Below, piece by piece: positions 14,694-27,366 of a stretch of 64,000 nucleotides of DNA. The position numbers were made by a program, and so were the translations under genes. The notes under the pieces are model-generated. The model ran no database searches, was not told where the DNA came from, and saw only the letters and a list, made by a program, of their open reading frames with translations. Source of the DNA: Neodiprion pinetum (lineage: Eukaryota > Arthropoda > Insecta > Hymenoptera > Diprionidae). The stretch spans positions 29,429,456 to 29,493,455 of the forward strand of contig NC_060233.1 of assembly GCF_021155775.2 (NCBI RefSeq), in the 5' to 3' direction. Within the stretch, counting starts at the first letter, position 1. The number at the start of each line of letters is the position of its first letter.

Positions 14694-15243
14694 TGGCTGA
14701 TTTTTGAACTTTTTCTTTTTAAGGTGCTGCTCGAAAAATTTGTGATAAATAGTGGAAGAAAATTGCCGTCAAACCTGGAGAAGGCAGGAAAATATTTATA
14801 CGTCGCGACCGAGTGTTGAAATATTATTTATCAGTTTTTATGTTTATACCTTACGGACTTGTACATGTATTATTTTTTTTCGTACCGTGGTCGGATTAAT
14901 AATTCAGCAATCAACGGCAAAATGAGTCTAACAATTCCGTAGTTGGCTCTTCTCGTCATTTATTCGAAAGAAGAGTATCGCATCACCTTAATGTCTCTAT
15001 TTCGTTTTCACTACTGATTTTTATGAATAATGATTAATTGGACTACGGTACGAAAAACATAAACTAATATATATAATGAGTCCGTACACATAAAAATAGA
15101 TGAAAACTATTTCAATAATTGGTTACGACCTCTAAATATTTTCCTACCTCCTCCAGGTTTTAAGGTAATTTTTTTTTTCCACAAAATTTTTCACAAATTT
15201 TTCGAGTAGCACCTTGAAAAAAAATAGTTGAAAAATGAGCATC
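14694..15243. mobile_element. Foldback element with imperfect inverted arms
   Basis: The left arm 14694-14906 and right arm 15023-15243 are diverged inverted copies. Best-conserved blocks, after reverse-complementing the right arm, are AAGGTGCTRCTCGAAAAA, AACCTGGAGRAGG and TTTTCGTACCGTRGTC. The central spacer is about 115 bp and has no coding frame. It is an old non-autonomous element, with a second hairpin directly to its right. Confidence 0.7.
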
Positions 15244-15265
15244 CTGGAAAAATGCATAAATTCCG

Positions 15266-15421
15266 TAACTTGTTTTCGGTCCGAAACAAAATGCGACTTC
15301 AATTCTATACGAATCATGTGACAATGCATCCGGTTTTCCCACGTCTGCTGCATCGCCACTCATTGTCACGTAATTCGTATATAATTGGACTCGCATTTTG
15401 TTTCGGACCGAAAAGAAGTTA
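15266..15421. repeat. Short hairpin with 61-bp inverted arms
   Basis: The arms 15266-15326 and 15361-15421 are nearly complementary. They share CTTTTCGGTCCGAAAC-type ends and a TACGAAT...GTGACAATG inner end, with a 34-base loop. It could be a MITE or a hairpin-forming transcript. It abuts the larger foldback at 14694-15243. Confidence 0.75.
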
Positions 15422-17096
15422 GCTGGAAGGTTAACCAATTTAGATATTTTGTATCTACTTTAAGTTGATTGCACAGTTGACCTTTGCCTTCTGTAAAAGG
15501 GAAATCACTGAATACACGACTCAAACAAATTGGTAATTATATAAAATGAATAAGAGATGCGGTTAACCAAACATGAACTTTTTTGAACGGTTGAAAAAAA
15601 TGTTATTTCGGCGCAGAGTTAACCCGCAATTATAAATTACATCGTGATTATGCAGAAAATGAATTCGTTGATTATTATTTAAATCTTGTCATCAACTTTG
15701 AACTTGTGTATTGATGTTCAAATACACAGAACGATATGTTAAGATTTATCACAACATCGCACACACACTGCGGCAATATCACTTATATTTCATTTCGATT
15801 TACCCTTGGAAACAAAAAAATACTGTTTCGTAAGTAGGTAAGTCAATAGATCTGCTCAGTTTAATGTGTCTAAGAAAGCGAATCCGTGTGCATGAATATT
15901 TTCACATTCCGTTGATTCATTACCCTTGGCAAAGGTATTACTGCATGACATCTTGATGATGGATTCCCAAATTACAAAGCATTACATTACGATTGTATAT
16001 CGGTTTGAAAATATAGTATCGTTGGTGCGATACCGATAAAAATAAGCTCATCTGTTATGTTATGATTGCATTACACGCGTAATCCGGCGCCGTGAATGTA
16101 TCTGTAATAAATCCGATATTTTATTCGACGTATATAAATTCGTATGCCTGCCGACACAGCTCCGACAATTTTGCCTTTCAGGTATAAGTCATTAGTCAAA
16201 TTTAACTACATGAAATCTAATGTTAGACAACCTTTACCGCGAATACAATTTTTTTAAATGATTTTTTTTTTGTAAGTTATTGAATTACATAGCTGAGTAT
16301 ATCCTGGTTTCAAAATCTGCACTAAATCCTTGTACTCGTGGTCGTTAGAACGTATGTAATTACACACAAAACGCTGGTTTTTAATAGCTGTAATTATTTA
16401 CTTTTATTTAATTTCCTAACAATCACGTAAGGATAACTTAACGAGGACAGATATATTTTGGCGAAAAACTTGATGTGCAAAATGAACAAAAATTTGGTTT
16501 CAAGGAAGCCGAGTATTATATGGTAATAAAAAATGAGTCGATCTGAAATTAAATTTAATCTGATTTCGTAACTGTATCTTTAACGTCACGTCAGCGGATG
16601 TTTTTACAAAAAATATCGACTTCGTTTCAATACCTTAACTCATTCATTTTTCCTTATTATATATACATATGTTCCAGATTAAATTTGAATCCGTGTGAGT
16701 GGCAATTGCGTTTGAACACAGTGCAGCTGCAGCATTTTAATATAAATTAATCGAGGGCTTGCAAATACATCCGGTATAATATCAGCCAGACCCTGCCGCG
16801 ATATTAGTTTCGACTGTGGGTGATAAAATCACGGCGCATTTTCAATGGAGCGTTGTAATATCAGCAGCTATCATTTGAATATCTAATTTTAGCTGCTTAG
16901 TATTTTTAACGTTACTACAAAAATCGTCAATGAAATCACATCTTGTCATGGATGAAATATATTCTTTACTCTTTCCCCTCATTGTTAGGTGGGCAATAAT
17001 TTAACGTCTTGGATTGACCAGCATCGCATTGCTGAAAACGAGTTGTGACAAATTTTCGTTTAACTCGTATTCGAAATATTTCGAAAATCATTAATC

Positions 17097-17131
17097 GGAG
17101 AGAGGGAGAGAGGGAGAGAGAAGAAGAAGAC
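17097..17131. repeat. Simple repeat, GAGAGGGAGA type
   Basis: Purine-only tract of GAGAGG units running into AAGAAG. Confidence 0.85.
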
Positions 17132-20100
17132 TGAGTGGAAGTACGTGTATAACTTGGTATTTAGCATTAGGTCTGCCTTGACACGTTGAGAGCGTTTATA
17201 TAGTTTTTTCCTTTCGCAATCCGTAGAGCCATGTTTTAATGTCACGATAAAAGTCATCAGCGATGCCGAACGTCACTGTCGCCTAGTTAACGCGCCCAGC
17301 GAAGTATCTATGCATATATTATAAAAAGGATATACTTATGTACGTATAAACCTAAATGCTCATTATTCGTAGACGGGTGAAAAACATAATTGCCGGTTTA
17401 TCCGCCGGCATTGCGTGCACGATATAATTATACTTGTGTGCGAATTTCTTCGCACGACGTTCATTGAATATACCGATCTGCAAGCGTCGTATAATTAATT
17501 CGCAATATAGGTGTCTCATTATCACCTGTTTTACTACATTCTCTTACTGGAAATTCAAATCGAAATGCCATTATATGCAAACAAGAAGACTTGTAAAAAG
17601 AGTGAAAAAAAAAAAAATTCTGTCGTATACTGCGAACAGCGTGTATCTTTGAGATAATATACGCGTACGATTTATTGTAAAAGATTAGAAACTAGAACGA
17701 TTTTCCCAACCTAACGACGAGTTGTCAAATTGTATATGATTATAAAATTCTCTCCTTCATGCACGCAAGAATCATCATCATCATCATAATTATAATAATT
17801 ATTTTCTTTCCTCTCTCTCTCTCTGTTTCTCCCTTCCTTCCTCTCTAGTATTGATTATCGAAACGTTTTTGTAAAATTTTTTATTTTGTCGCCTAATCCT
17901 CGCCTATAAAAACGATTCGTTCGCATCACCTTGTGTGCGAATGACTAGTCATTCTCTGCGACTACTATACATATGTATAAATAATCTAAAACAAAATACA
18001 CGGACAAAAATAGTTTAAACTTGTATGTTCTTACGGATTTTCTTTTTTGTACTTATATAAACTACACGTAACTTACATCCTATTCACATACATAATTAAA
18101 TATGTACGATTTATTAATATACCTGATCACTAACGAACTAACATTCATTATGAACCCCCGCGTGGGTATAAATATGAGTAGATTCAACCAGATTTTATAA
18201 TGGCGAATCCCAGTAATGATATTCACCTTTATAAACGTTGTAAATAAATGCATGGTCACGAAGCCAGTAACGAAGGCAAAGGCTTGCAGTGAACGCTACT
18301 GAAACGTTGTAAAATTCAGATGGGAATAAAGAATTTAATTAATGCTTTTAACGGGTCTTCCGATAAATGACCGAGCTGATGATATTTATTCATTATAGAT
18401 ATCTTGAATGATTAAGATATTATTCAGGTTTAAAAATATTGAAACTACCGTCAATGAAGATCAACCTGAGAGAACATTTTACTTTTCCTCAAACTTGATT
18501 ACGATATCGTTATACGTGACCTTAAAAATGGCGATTTGAATATTTATTCGCCAGTTTGCATACCTGTGCGAAATTGTTTTCCGTGCACGTACATCGTTCT
18601 TTTTTTTTTGGCTGCAAATCCAGGAACACAAAAATACGAAAGTTTTTATTTGCGTTTCGAACAAACCACACGGTATTCCCGATCCGTTTACAACGAAGGA
18701 AATCTACAGAGCATGGAACTCGCTTTTTTATTCTCCGAATAAGTTTTGCGTCATATTATTGTATCCCAATCCTGTTTTTCTGCAGTTAATTCAGCAGCAT
18801 TTACTTTTCTACGTATGATCAAGTTATCCCGTACGATTATTTACAAAATTATTCATCACAATTGCCAAGTATGTAACTGTAAATTGCAAGAAATCAACGC
18901 ACATTGATCTAAACAGTGATCTTAAGTAGACCGAAACGGTCGACCGTGATCGCTAACAAATATCGATGAAAAAGTGGGCTACTTTTCTTCTGATTCTTTA
19001 TAAACACTGTTATGCGAAAGGGAAAGGATACGCGATAGATAACGTGCAATGAGTATGTGTAAAAAATTTGTTCCTATAATGCGATAAGATTTTCACCGTT
19101 TTATAACAAAATAGTGCAAATAATTGAGCAGCGAACAATATTGACGATTATTACATAATACAAGCTGTTACCAGCGTGCAGAAGTTCTTCCTTTAACGCG
19201 CACGTAGTTGCAAAAGAAACCCGATCCACTTTACCATTCAAATCGAGTCTTTCAGCTTGTTATACGCTTACCGCAGATTAACCGCATTAGATTTAGTTAT
19301 TAGTATCGCTTTCCTCTCTTCATTGTTCGTCGTCATTACGTTTATTTACGGAGGCATGGCGGTTGTGCAATTTCGGAAACCGTCGGTAGAATGATAATCG
19401 TGTTGTGGTAATTTTGAATCTCCTTAAAAGTGGGATAGCAATGGATAATTCTCCTCTTCGGTTGTACCCTGCATGGCAGCTACGTCTTCAAGTCCGTCAA
19501 TTGCGTGTTCGCATACCTATACAAATAAGCTGTTATAACGCGACTTTGCCAGACCATACGTGGGATTAAGGTTGGCTTAAAAATGGACCAAGGATATACG
19601 TATGTATATGTGAAATTCACACGTACGCCAGGCACGTACCCCCATTGTCACGATTTAATTGGTTGCTTAATCACCGAAAGAAAATATCTACAACCGCAGC
19701 AGCTGCAATCTGATGCAGTCATGCCGTATTCAAAATGCACCTGCAGGCACGTATGTCCATGTAATAAATTCCCCGCAGCAGTTTTCATTGCTTTTAAACA
19801 TATTTTTCCTCAAAATATAACGAATTCAGTCGTTGCATATTTTACATCTTGACGTACGTGATGTACATAGAGAAAGAATCGAGTGTTCGTAAATTTTCAA
19901 GTTATACGTTCGTTCCTTTTCTTTCGTACTTTCTTGTGATGTGAATTTAATTTTCGTCTCATGCGTCTGTACCGAATTTCTGACCGTTTCTATTTAGCCA
20001 GGTCAACCTCTCTGCTATAAGTCTGTGACAAATGCGCGCATGCAATATATGAAACACGCTATAATACCGTTCATTACTGATCACATATTGCAGTGAGTAT

Positions 20101-23100
20101 GTACACAGGCGGTGCATTAACAATTCACGCGACCCACTGACCGATAAGTATGAGAGAAAAATGAAAGAATGGTAAAAGTAGAAGATAAAGAAGAGAAAAA
20201 AAAAAATTGGAAAACAAGCAAGCGCCTTGGTAGTCAGTACGGTAATAACATTAACGGTCTATCCCCTCGTCTTAATTGTACGCAAAGAATGTGTTACAAG
20301 ATGTGAAAGGTAGCTCTGCAGGCTTGCGGCGAGTGAACCGGGTGTTCATCGGTATTAGAAGATAATTTTTCCAAGGCATATTTTAAAACGATAGAGAAGA
20401 ATAAATGATTTACACACGAATCAATTGAGCGGGAATCGCATCAGCAGTTTTCGATTGGCGAGTTCGCGGCTTACGATTAGCTTGACAGACCGTATAAACA
20501 ATTAATTTTAATACGACGAACGGAGGTCTTGGATCGGAGAAAAAAAATCCTGAAAGTCATACGTTGAACTCCGTGAAACCCCCAAGAGCAATTAACGCAA
20601 GGATATAAAAAATTTTCTACGTAATTTACGTTTAATAACATTAAACGTATACGTGAAACACACGAATGCCGATGATACAGCATTACGGTTTAGTTACATA
20701 ATTTAAGATTGTATTGATCTCGAACCGATTTGTATAATCATTTATTAACACAATGACTTGAAATTTTTCGGAATGAAAACGTTGCGTGAAAAGTATGATA
20801 ATTTATTGAACCGTGCCGGTCGTTTTATACATAGCAGTATTTATTATACGGACATTCGATGAGCTTGAACTGAGAACAGGAAATCCCAGCATGACAGGAT
20901 CTTGCTGTATTAAACGATATAAAAAATTTGTTTACGATACGGCGATTAAAAAATTCTAAATTATACGATGTATATTGAGTCGCAGGTACGCTATAGTTTG
21001 CGATAAGTACTTTCAAACAAGTTTTTTCAACCACATGATGTGTACAGAGTGAATTCCTAACGACCGCATACGCATTAAATTTTAGAAGACGACGGGCCAT
21101 GCAGTCGTTAGGAATGCACTTTGTATATTATAGGTATATAGCGCGCGTTGGAGACTGTTTTACATGACCCAAATGAAATAAGAAAAAGAAAAACGAAATG
21201 AAAATTGGGCGAAAGTAAAAAGGGCGTGTTACAATAAAATCCCGTTGCCCTTCGTATTCATTCATCTTCCGTTCTACTTAAAAGCAGCGATTGACAGGCG
21301 GAGAGAGGCAAAAATAAAATAAAGGTTGTAGAAAGTGGACCGAATTTGTTTCGGCCAAGTTTCTCATTATCACGTCGAATCTTATAATTTCGACATAAAA
21401 TTTGTCAGCAAATTTTATTTTGTCAGCGTTGCTCGAGATTCAACTGACAAGGTGTAACAGAAGTACGCTGCACGGCTGCAGGCGATGTTCAAGCTTTCAA
21501 AGTGCAGAACTAGAACAAGACGCAGGTGAGTGTAGCGGCTTTGCACGATGAATATCGAGGACATTCATGATTACACCTGCGACAGTTGAATGACCCAAGA
21601 GTCAAGACTGATTCTCTGTGGTTCTCCAACACTGTGCAATTCCTCATCACCGTACCAACAAACTATCACAGACAGAATTTTTATCTACTTGCGGTAATCC
21701 CGTGACTATTTCGACGCTTTTCACGCTTATTAGTTTTACGACGTCTACAGATATAAATAATTACAACAGTAACGCTTCTCACGTGTCGAGTTAGACACTC
21801 ACGTACAAAAAATAATTTATGTATATATATATGTATGTATCTTCGGTTCACGGTCATTCTGCAAATTGTACGCAATTAATTTATACAGTCACACTTATTT
21901 CCTCATCCGCATGTGTATGAGTAATAAACGAAGCAATGTATCGTTCCGTCATTTTCATTTATAAAAATAACGTTTCTATATAAATACACTACACTGCTAT
22001 AGTACTATTTGTGGAAAGAAGGCGTTGATCCTTGTTTTACGATTGTTCCGAAATGTTGAGAAATTATGGTCCAAGTTGTGTGGAAAAAAAAAAAAAATTG
22101 AAAATTAAAAACTCCAACGTTCGTTCAAACTATCGCACCTGCAATTACCTTACAAGACCCTCGTAATCAATCCTTAAGATTAATCCTCAACCGAATTTAG
22201 CGTCTTGGCTAAGCGAGTACAAAGTGCGGAGTTGGACTCGGTTTTTTTTTTAAATAAGTGTGATAATTAACGTCTGCTCGTTTATTATACCGCTTATTTT
22301 TTTCACGCAGCAAGCGCAATTTATTCACGTACACCATCCGACTGTCGTAACTTCAATTAACACTGCATCTATGCATGATGTAGTAGATATCACTGCGAAC
22401 AGGTGAAGACGTATACGAATGCAGATACCGGATAGAATATTTCAATTATTCGTGGATAATCCGTTGTATAATTAATCAACGAGTTGTTTAGTCATCTAGG
22501 GACAAATTTCGGGAATTATTAATGTCGCCGGCTTAGCAGATCGATCCTTCGTCGCATCTGCACACCTAATTTAAGACCTCCTCAAACCTTTGTGCTCGTA
22601 CGATTATCTCACGCCTGGCTATAACTGTATTGCCGTCTGCAATAAGTAGGCTGCACGCTGAATATGGAGACAGAGCGACGAACGAACCGAGACGAAATCA
22701 CGATCTCAGAAAAAGTATAAACATATATGTACGACGCGCAAATAGATTAGTCATAACTTTCGTGTGTACATCATACAGATTTCACTTTTGTTTTGATAAA
22801 ATATTTATCATTCGCATTATTTCCACAGACGTAAACAATTTTCTATTTTATTTTCTCCTTTCGTCTACTCGTGTTAATATTTTTCGCAGGATCGTTCATA
22901 TTTTACGCTTGTTTTGCATCTTGTTTTGATTCACGTGATGTATGTAATTTTTGTAAAACGTGAGTTGCATGTTTTTTTTTACGCCACTTAACAATTCTGC
23001 AGCACATTCGTTACACGCGAATAACATACGATGATCGATGTCTCACTTTTATCATGTTTTTCAATCTCTCGAAATCTTCGCCGTTTTATTTAAGCTCGTG

Positions 23101-24000
23101 ATTATTCCTTTGTGTTATAACGGTATACATTCTCTATGAGCCCGCTCTTTCCTGAACTGCGTGGAGCGTTTGATCAAGGCAAGTGGCTTCTCTCTTGACC
23201 ATGTTCAACAGAAGCTGAGAGCTCTCTAAAATCTGGAATACAGTTTATAATGAAATTCAATACTTTACTATGCAGTGCGATCGTTCACTTTCGGAAAAAT
23301 TATACACTGGACCTAATTAAATTTCTGAGACTACGCTCAGAAGTTTATCCAAAAAAATAATGTTTTATTTTTTTTTGTAACGATATGTATAAAGAATGTA
23401 TCGAATCATTTTTTTTTCCAGGACGAAAGATCAAGTGAAATATGTAAACTGTTGTATGATAGGTACGAAATCGCTTCAAGATCCGAAGGCTTCAGATTGC
23501 AATTGTTGAAGTTTCACAACTTTTCGAAATTTCTAATTACTTAGAGAACGTTTGTTAGAAAAAAGAAATGAATTAATTTATACACTAACGACGTGTGAAA
23601 ATATACGATTAATGAATTGCCGTCGAAAATAAATTCTTTCGACAGGTCGTTTCAACGAGGAAAAAATTTCTATGTAGGGAAGGCATAGAGCGCCAAGGTA
23701 CTCTCCGTAAAAATGCGTTGTTTTACCAATTTGAGAGAACGACAACTTGCAGCATTAATTACCGCAGCACATACTCACCTACTTACAATACAAGGTGAGC
23801 CTTCTACATCAAACAGGTTTTGAGACTCAAACTTTCATCTCGCAGGAAGTAAAACTCGTCCTAGCCCCGAAGAAAACGTAGACGCAAGGATTATAACTAC
23901 ACGCGATTGTATCGGCCTGGCTGACCGATGGATGGGCAACGATGGAGGAAATGAAAACTCGAAAATATTCGTTCGTTGTACCCTTTCCGAGTTACAAAGC

Positions 24001-24380
24001 TCACTTATAGTAATGTAAAATTTGTGCAATTTGCACCTTGGTGTACGCAGATTCGGTTTCCTGAATTGTTCTATCGTAGTCAGTCCTCGCGGCAGCCTTT
24101 TTTGTCAAACTCTCGTTCAGCTGTCCTATGCGATATGTCATTCTCTCAACTTCCTTTTGCAGATTATTTTTTTCCTCCTCTTCAGCCTCGATTTGTGATT
24201 GAATATTGTTCCGAGTCACCTTCAATTCCTCCACACCTTCGAGTAATTTAGAAGTGATTTTTATTGCGTGGATTTAACGTGTTTCTTTTCTTTCAAACTA
24301 CGTACGATAATCAAAATTAACGAACATTTCATCAGCTCCGAATTGTACGATTGCATCGCTGCGCAGTGCTGCGTCGCCAT
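24001..24380 (-). CDS. SSNA1: SSNA1/NA14-like centrosomal-axonemal coiled-coil protein
   Basis: SSNA1 is a small coiled-coil protein of centrosomes, basal bodies and axonemes that assembles into microtubule-associated fibrils. There are two exons: 24326-24380 (ATG at 24380) and 24001-24236 with TGA at 24001. They join in phase so that the junction reads ELMKC-VEEL, matching the human ELVKC-IEEL. The N-terminal block QSYNSELMKC and the later block DRTIQETESAYTKV also match the human protein. Most of exon 2 is a heptad-rich coiled coil. This model gives 96 residues against 119 in human. The missing tail could be on an extra exon, because a GTGAGC donor overlaps the stop. The gene sits 615 bp downstream of the MADS-like gene on the same strand. 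Confidence 0.85.
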
Positions 24381-24676
24381 GTGCCGATGATTTTTGCGAG
24401 GTTTCTTATTTATTTGTTTACTTGGGATATTTGTTCTTGATAATGAAGTCCGCGGATATTCAGATGATACAGTGTTCAATGTGACGGCGTATGCATGGAA
24501 ATTTGATTAATTGGGGATTTATGCCGAAAAAATTGCAACCTCTGCAGCAGTCGCGGTTAACGAAACCAAGCTTATGACAGATTTTTGACAAATGTAAAAA
24601 TTTTCAGGAACCGGATATATATATTTTTTTTCATCTTTTGTTTTCTTTTTTATACACGTATACTTATTCAGCTCGA

Positions 24677-24682
24677 TTTATT
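24677..24682 (-). terminator. Probable poly(A) signal of the MADS-like gene
   Basis: AATAAA on the minus strand, 313 bases after the TAG stop of the double-MADS gene and upstream of SSNA1. Confidence 0.45.
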
Positions 24683-24994
24683 AGACGGTATTGTACACTG
24701 TGGATAAATAGTATACGAAATTATACATCGCGAAGCTTCGGTCGGGAACCTTTCACGTTTCAGTTTACATCGTATTTTCGAATATTCTAATTTACAGTCT
24801 TCACTTAATCAAATGTATCGCGCATCTCGTAATTATATATTTTTGCGCGTATACATGTATAGGACGTCAAGACGTGCTTAGCAATAATCTCCAAACATGA
24901 CATATTATTTTTTTAATATACTTTTCACAAATCTCGTCTGTTTGACGGTCTTCTTCTTTTTCTTGCAATTTTTTTTTTCGAATCACGTTGACTC

Positions 24995-26796
24995 CTAATT
25001 CTTTTCCTTTATACACAGTTTGAGTAATTTTTTTCCAGCTTCACTTGCGACTACGGGTTCAAAACTTTTGGTAAAAAAACTCGTCAATTCTCCGGTATCG
25101 TAATTCATTATAAGTGCCAAACCATGCGTGTTACAGATAGCCGATACCTCCTCAACCTACAATTCATATTTACCATAAAAAAGGTTGTTTTATATTATTT
25201 GTCGTATCCTGCGAATTTGCAAGGAATAGGAATAAATATAGGAATGCGTAATTGGCCGTTTAAATGAATAAATAAATTTTATAATCTTCAAACTTCTATC
25301 ATTAGCTATTATTACGCTTTTCCCGAGTAAGTGAGACAAGAATTTTGCAGAAATTTTTTCCGTACCTCGCTCAGTAATTGGGATTTCCTTTCCGTAAATT
25401 CTGGATTAGCTTCTTCTCTATTTGGTGTTCTATAACAATTTCGATGTAATGATCAAATCGGGAAAATAAGTCGCTACAATATAGGGTGACTCAGACCTAC
25501 ACCTCCATAGGCCACTATAATATATTCCTCGTGAAAATTTGCACGTTTGTTATTTGTCATTGGACATTTGTCGTTTGCGAGCCATCAGCGGCTGTATTTC
25601 AAACGGCTGTAATTCGCAAACGACACATTCCCTATCAAAAGTAAAAAACGTATCGGTCGCAAATTTTTGCGAAGAATAATAGCCCTGAGATATCCTGTAT
25701 GTAATATATCCATATAATGACTATAAATATCACGGCATTAACATATTCTTTACGATGCCTTTCACTTTTAGTTTTGGATTGAAATCCACGTGTATTATAA
25801 ATTCAATACCTTTACATTAGATATCTCAATTAAGTCTTATCGTTATTGCAATTGACGGTTAATTTTAACTCAGAATTTTGTAATGTGCGTAACCGTCACC
25901 AAAAGTGAAAAGGGTTAATGAACATTGTTACAAATTATGTAGTATTGAGCCGACGATCGAATCGAAAACTTACGACGAGTTAGTTCCGTTTGAAATATTA
26001 TTCACAACCGTATAGCCCTCATTTTCCGATAACGTAAATTTGTTATTATCGAGGCATGATTGAATTAATTGCTTTCCAGAGTCACTGGTAACAACAGGTT
26101 GGAAATCTATCGTGCAAAAACATGCCGACTTCCCCCCATCGTGATGCACAAAAACTAAAACCTGGGTGTTTCCAATTACCGACAATTCGTATGCCTGCGA
26201 ATCAAATAAAAGAATTGATTATAATTGCTTATCGTATATTTGGTATATCATTTGCTGCTCATTCAATTGACGACTAAACTTCTTTAAAATGGAACGGTAT
26301 CAGCAATTAGTCTGTAATGATTAGACTAATCCAAATTTTGACGTTGTTTTTTTCTTTTTTTTTATTTCTCAGTCTTAATGTGTCTGCAAAATTCCGATGA
26401 TAAAGTATCCGTCGATACATTTATAGCTTTTCAATAGCTTGGAAAATATCTGTAACATTGTGTCATATTAAAAAAGGAGTTGAGGCTTATTTGACGTACC
26501 ATGCTCATCAGATTTGATTTCTTCTCCATGAATTCGAATTCGAGACGCTGTTCGTTAGTTGCCATTTCACTATCTATGAAATATTTCTGCGTCTAGCTTC
26601 GTAGTATGTTTATGACTACGAAGCTGTGTTGCGAGGTTAGGAACTTACATTCGATTAGAATATCCGGTATTCGTAATCCAGAAGATATTGCTGACAAGAT
26701 AACGTGAAAATACTGGTTTAAATACTTTTTTTCCATTCGTAATCTCGTCGAATCATATTCCGTAGAAAAACTGGCGAAATTTTTTGTGACGATCAT
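24995..26796 (-). CDS. Short protein with two tandem, degenerate SRF-type MADS domains
   Basis: Five exons on the minus strand: 26649-26796, 26500-26573, 25974-26194, 25366-25429 and 24995-25156 (TAG at 24995), all GT-AG. From ATG 26796 the protein has 222 residues; from ATG 26565 it has 170. Both starts are in frame. Residues 64-124 align without gaps to the SRF MADS helix and the segment after it: AYELSVIGNTQV against AYELSTLTGTQV, then FQPVVTSDSGKQLIQSCL against LQPMITSETGKALIQTCL. Residues 159-220 are a second, more diverged copy (FTERKSQLLSE, then SFEPVVASEAGKKLLKLC). Both copies carry an intron at the same place, just before the AYEL/VEEV position. The basic KRKTGIMKK helix of SRF is replaced by EKKSNLMSM and ERKSQLLSE, and the GRxKI arm is missing. 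Family relationship is clear by eye; DNA binding is doubtful and function unknown. Confidence 0.8.
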
Positions 26797-27077
26797 TAGG
26801 TTTTCCGTTTCTTTGCTTGAAAGTAACCCGAAAATGGTGTGCCAATTGATTTATTATTGAACTTTATACTTAATATTTAAATATATTTAACATTTATGCA
26901 CGTGTACACAGATTAAAAGATAACCGAGTCACATAATTAATGCAAATGTGTAAAGAGCAATTCATTTAAGGACACAATATTCATACATTATTGTTATCTG
27001 TCGTAATGTAATAGTTTAAAATGCAGTGCGATCATTTTTATAGATTATTTTTTCTTTTTTCAATCTTCAATTTCCCA

Positions 27078-27100
27078 GTAATAATAATAATAATAATAAT
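27078..27100. repeat. Simple repeat (AAT)n
   Basis: Trinucleotide repeat in the spacer between the M16 and MADS-like genes. Confidence 0.85.
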
Positions 27101-27366
27101 GCATAAATACGATAAATGAAAAGAAAAGTAAAACAATGAATAGAAAGTTTAGTGAATATAAAAAATATTACATCAAAGCAAATGTCCATAGTCAATCATC
27201 AACGCGTACAGTGTAGTTATTTTGTAAATTTTTTTTTTGCAACGACGGTATGCTTCCTTTTTAATAGTAGCAATGTATATTAAAACTCTTCTTTTTTCAG
27301 TCACTCATCCTTTTAGTTGCCATCGCAAAGCGGAACGATAATACATTTTTAAACATGATTAACGAT

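Larger units (their letters stand above)
7780..23990. other. Gene-free stretch of about 16 kb
   Basis: I can support no protein-coding exon here. Open frames are short (107 codons or fewer in the AT-rich part) and resemble no family I know. The contents are simple repeats, an inverted-repeat composite at 14.7-15.4 kb and short hairpins, including a near-perfect palindrome at 10489-10510. It could be upstream regulatory DNA of the FATP gene, an intron of an unseen gene, or plain intergenic DNA. A GC-richer patch at 12.6-12.9 kb might be an unannotated promoter or 5' exon, but nothing proves it. Confidence 0.5.

Noticed and set aside
19583..19852. 89-codon plus-strand frame
   Set aside because: Isolated, no homology, no splice context; length is expected by chance in 16 kb.
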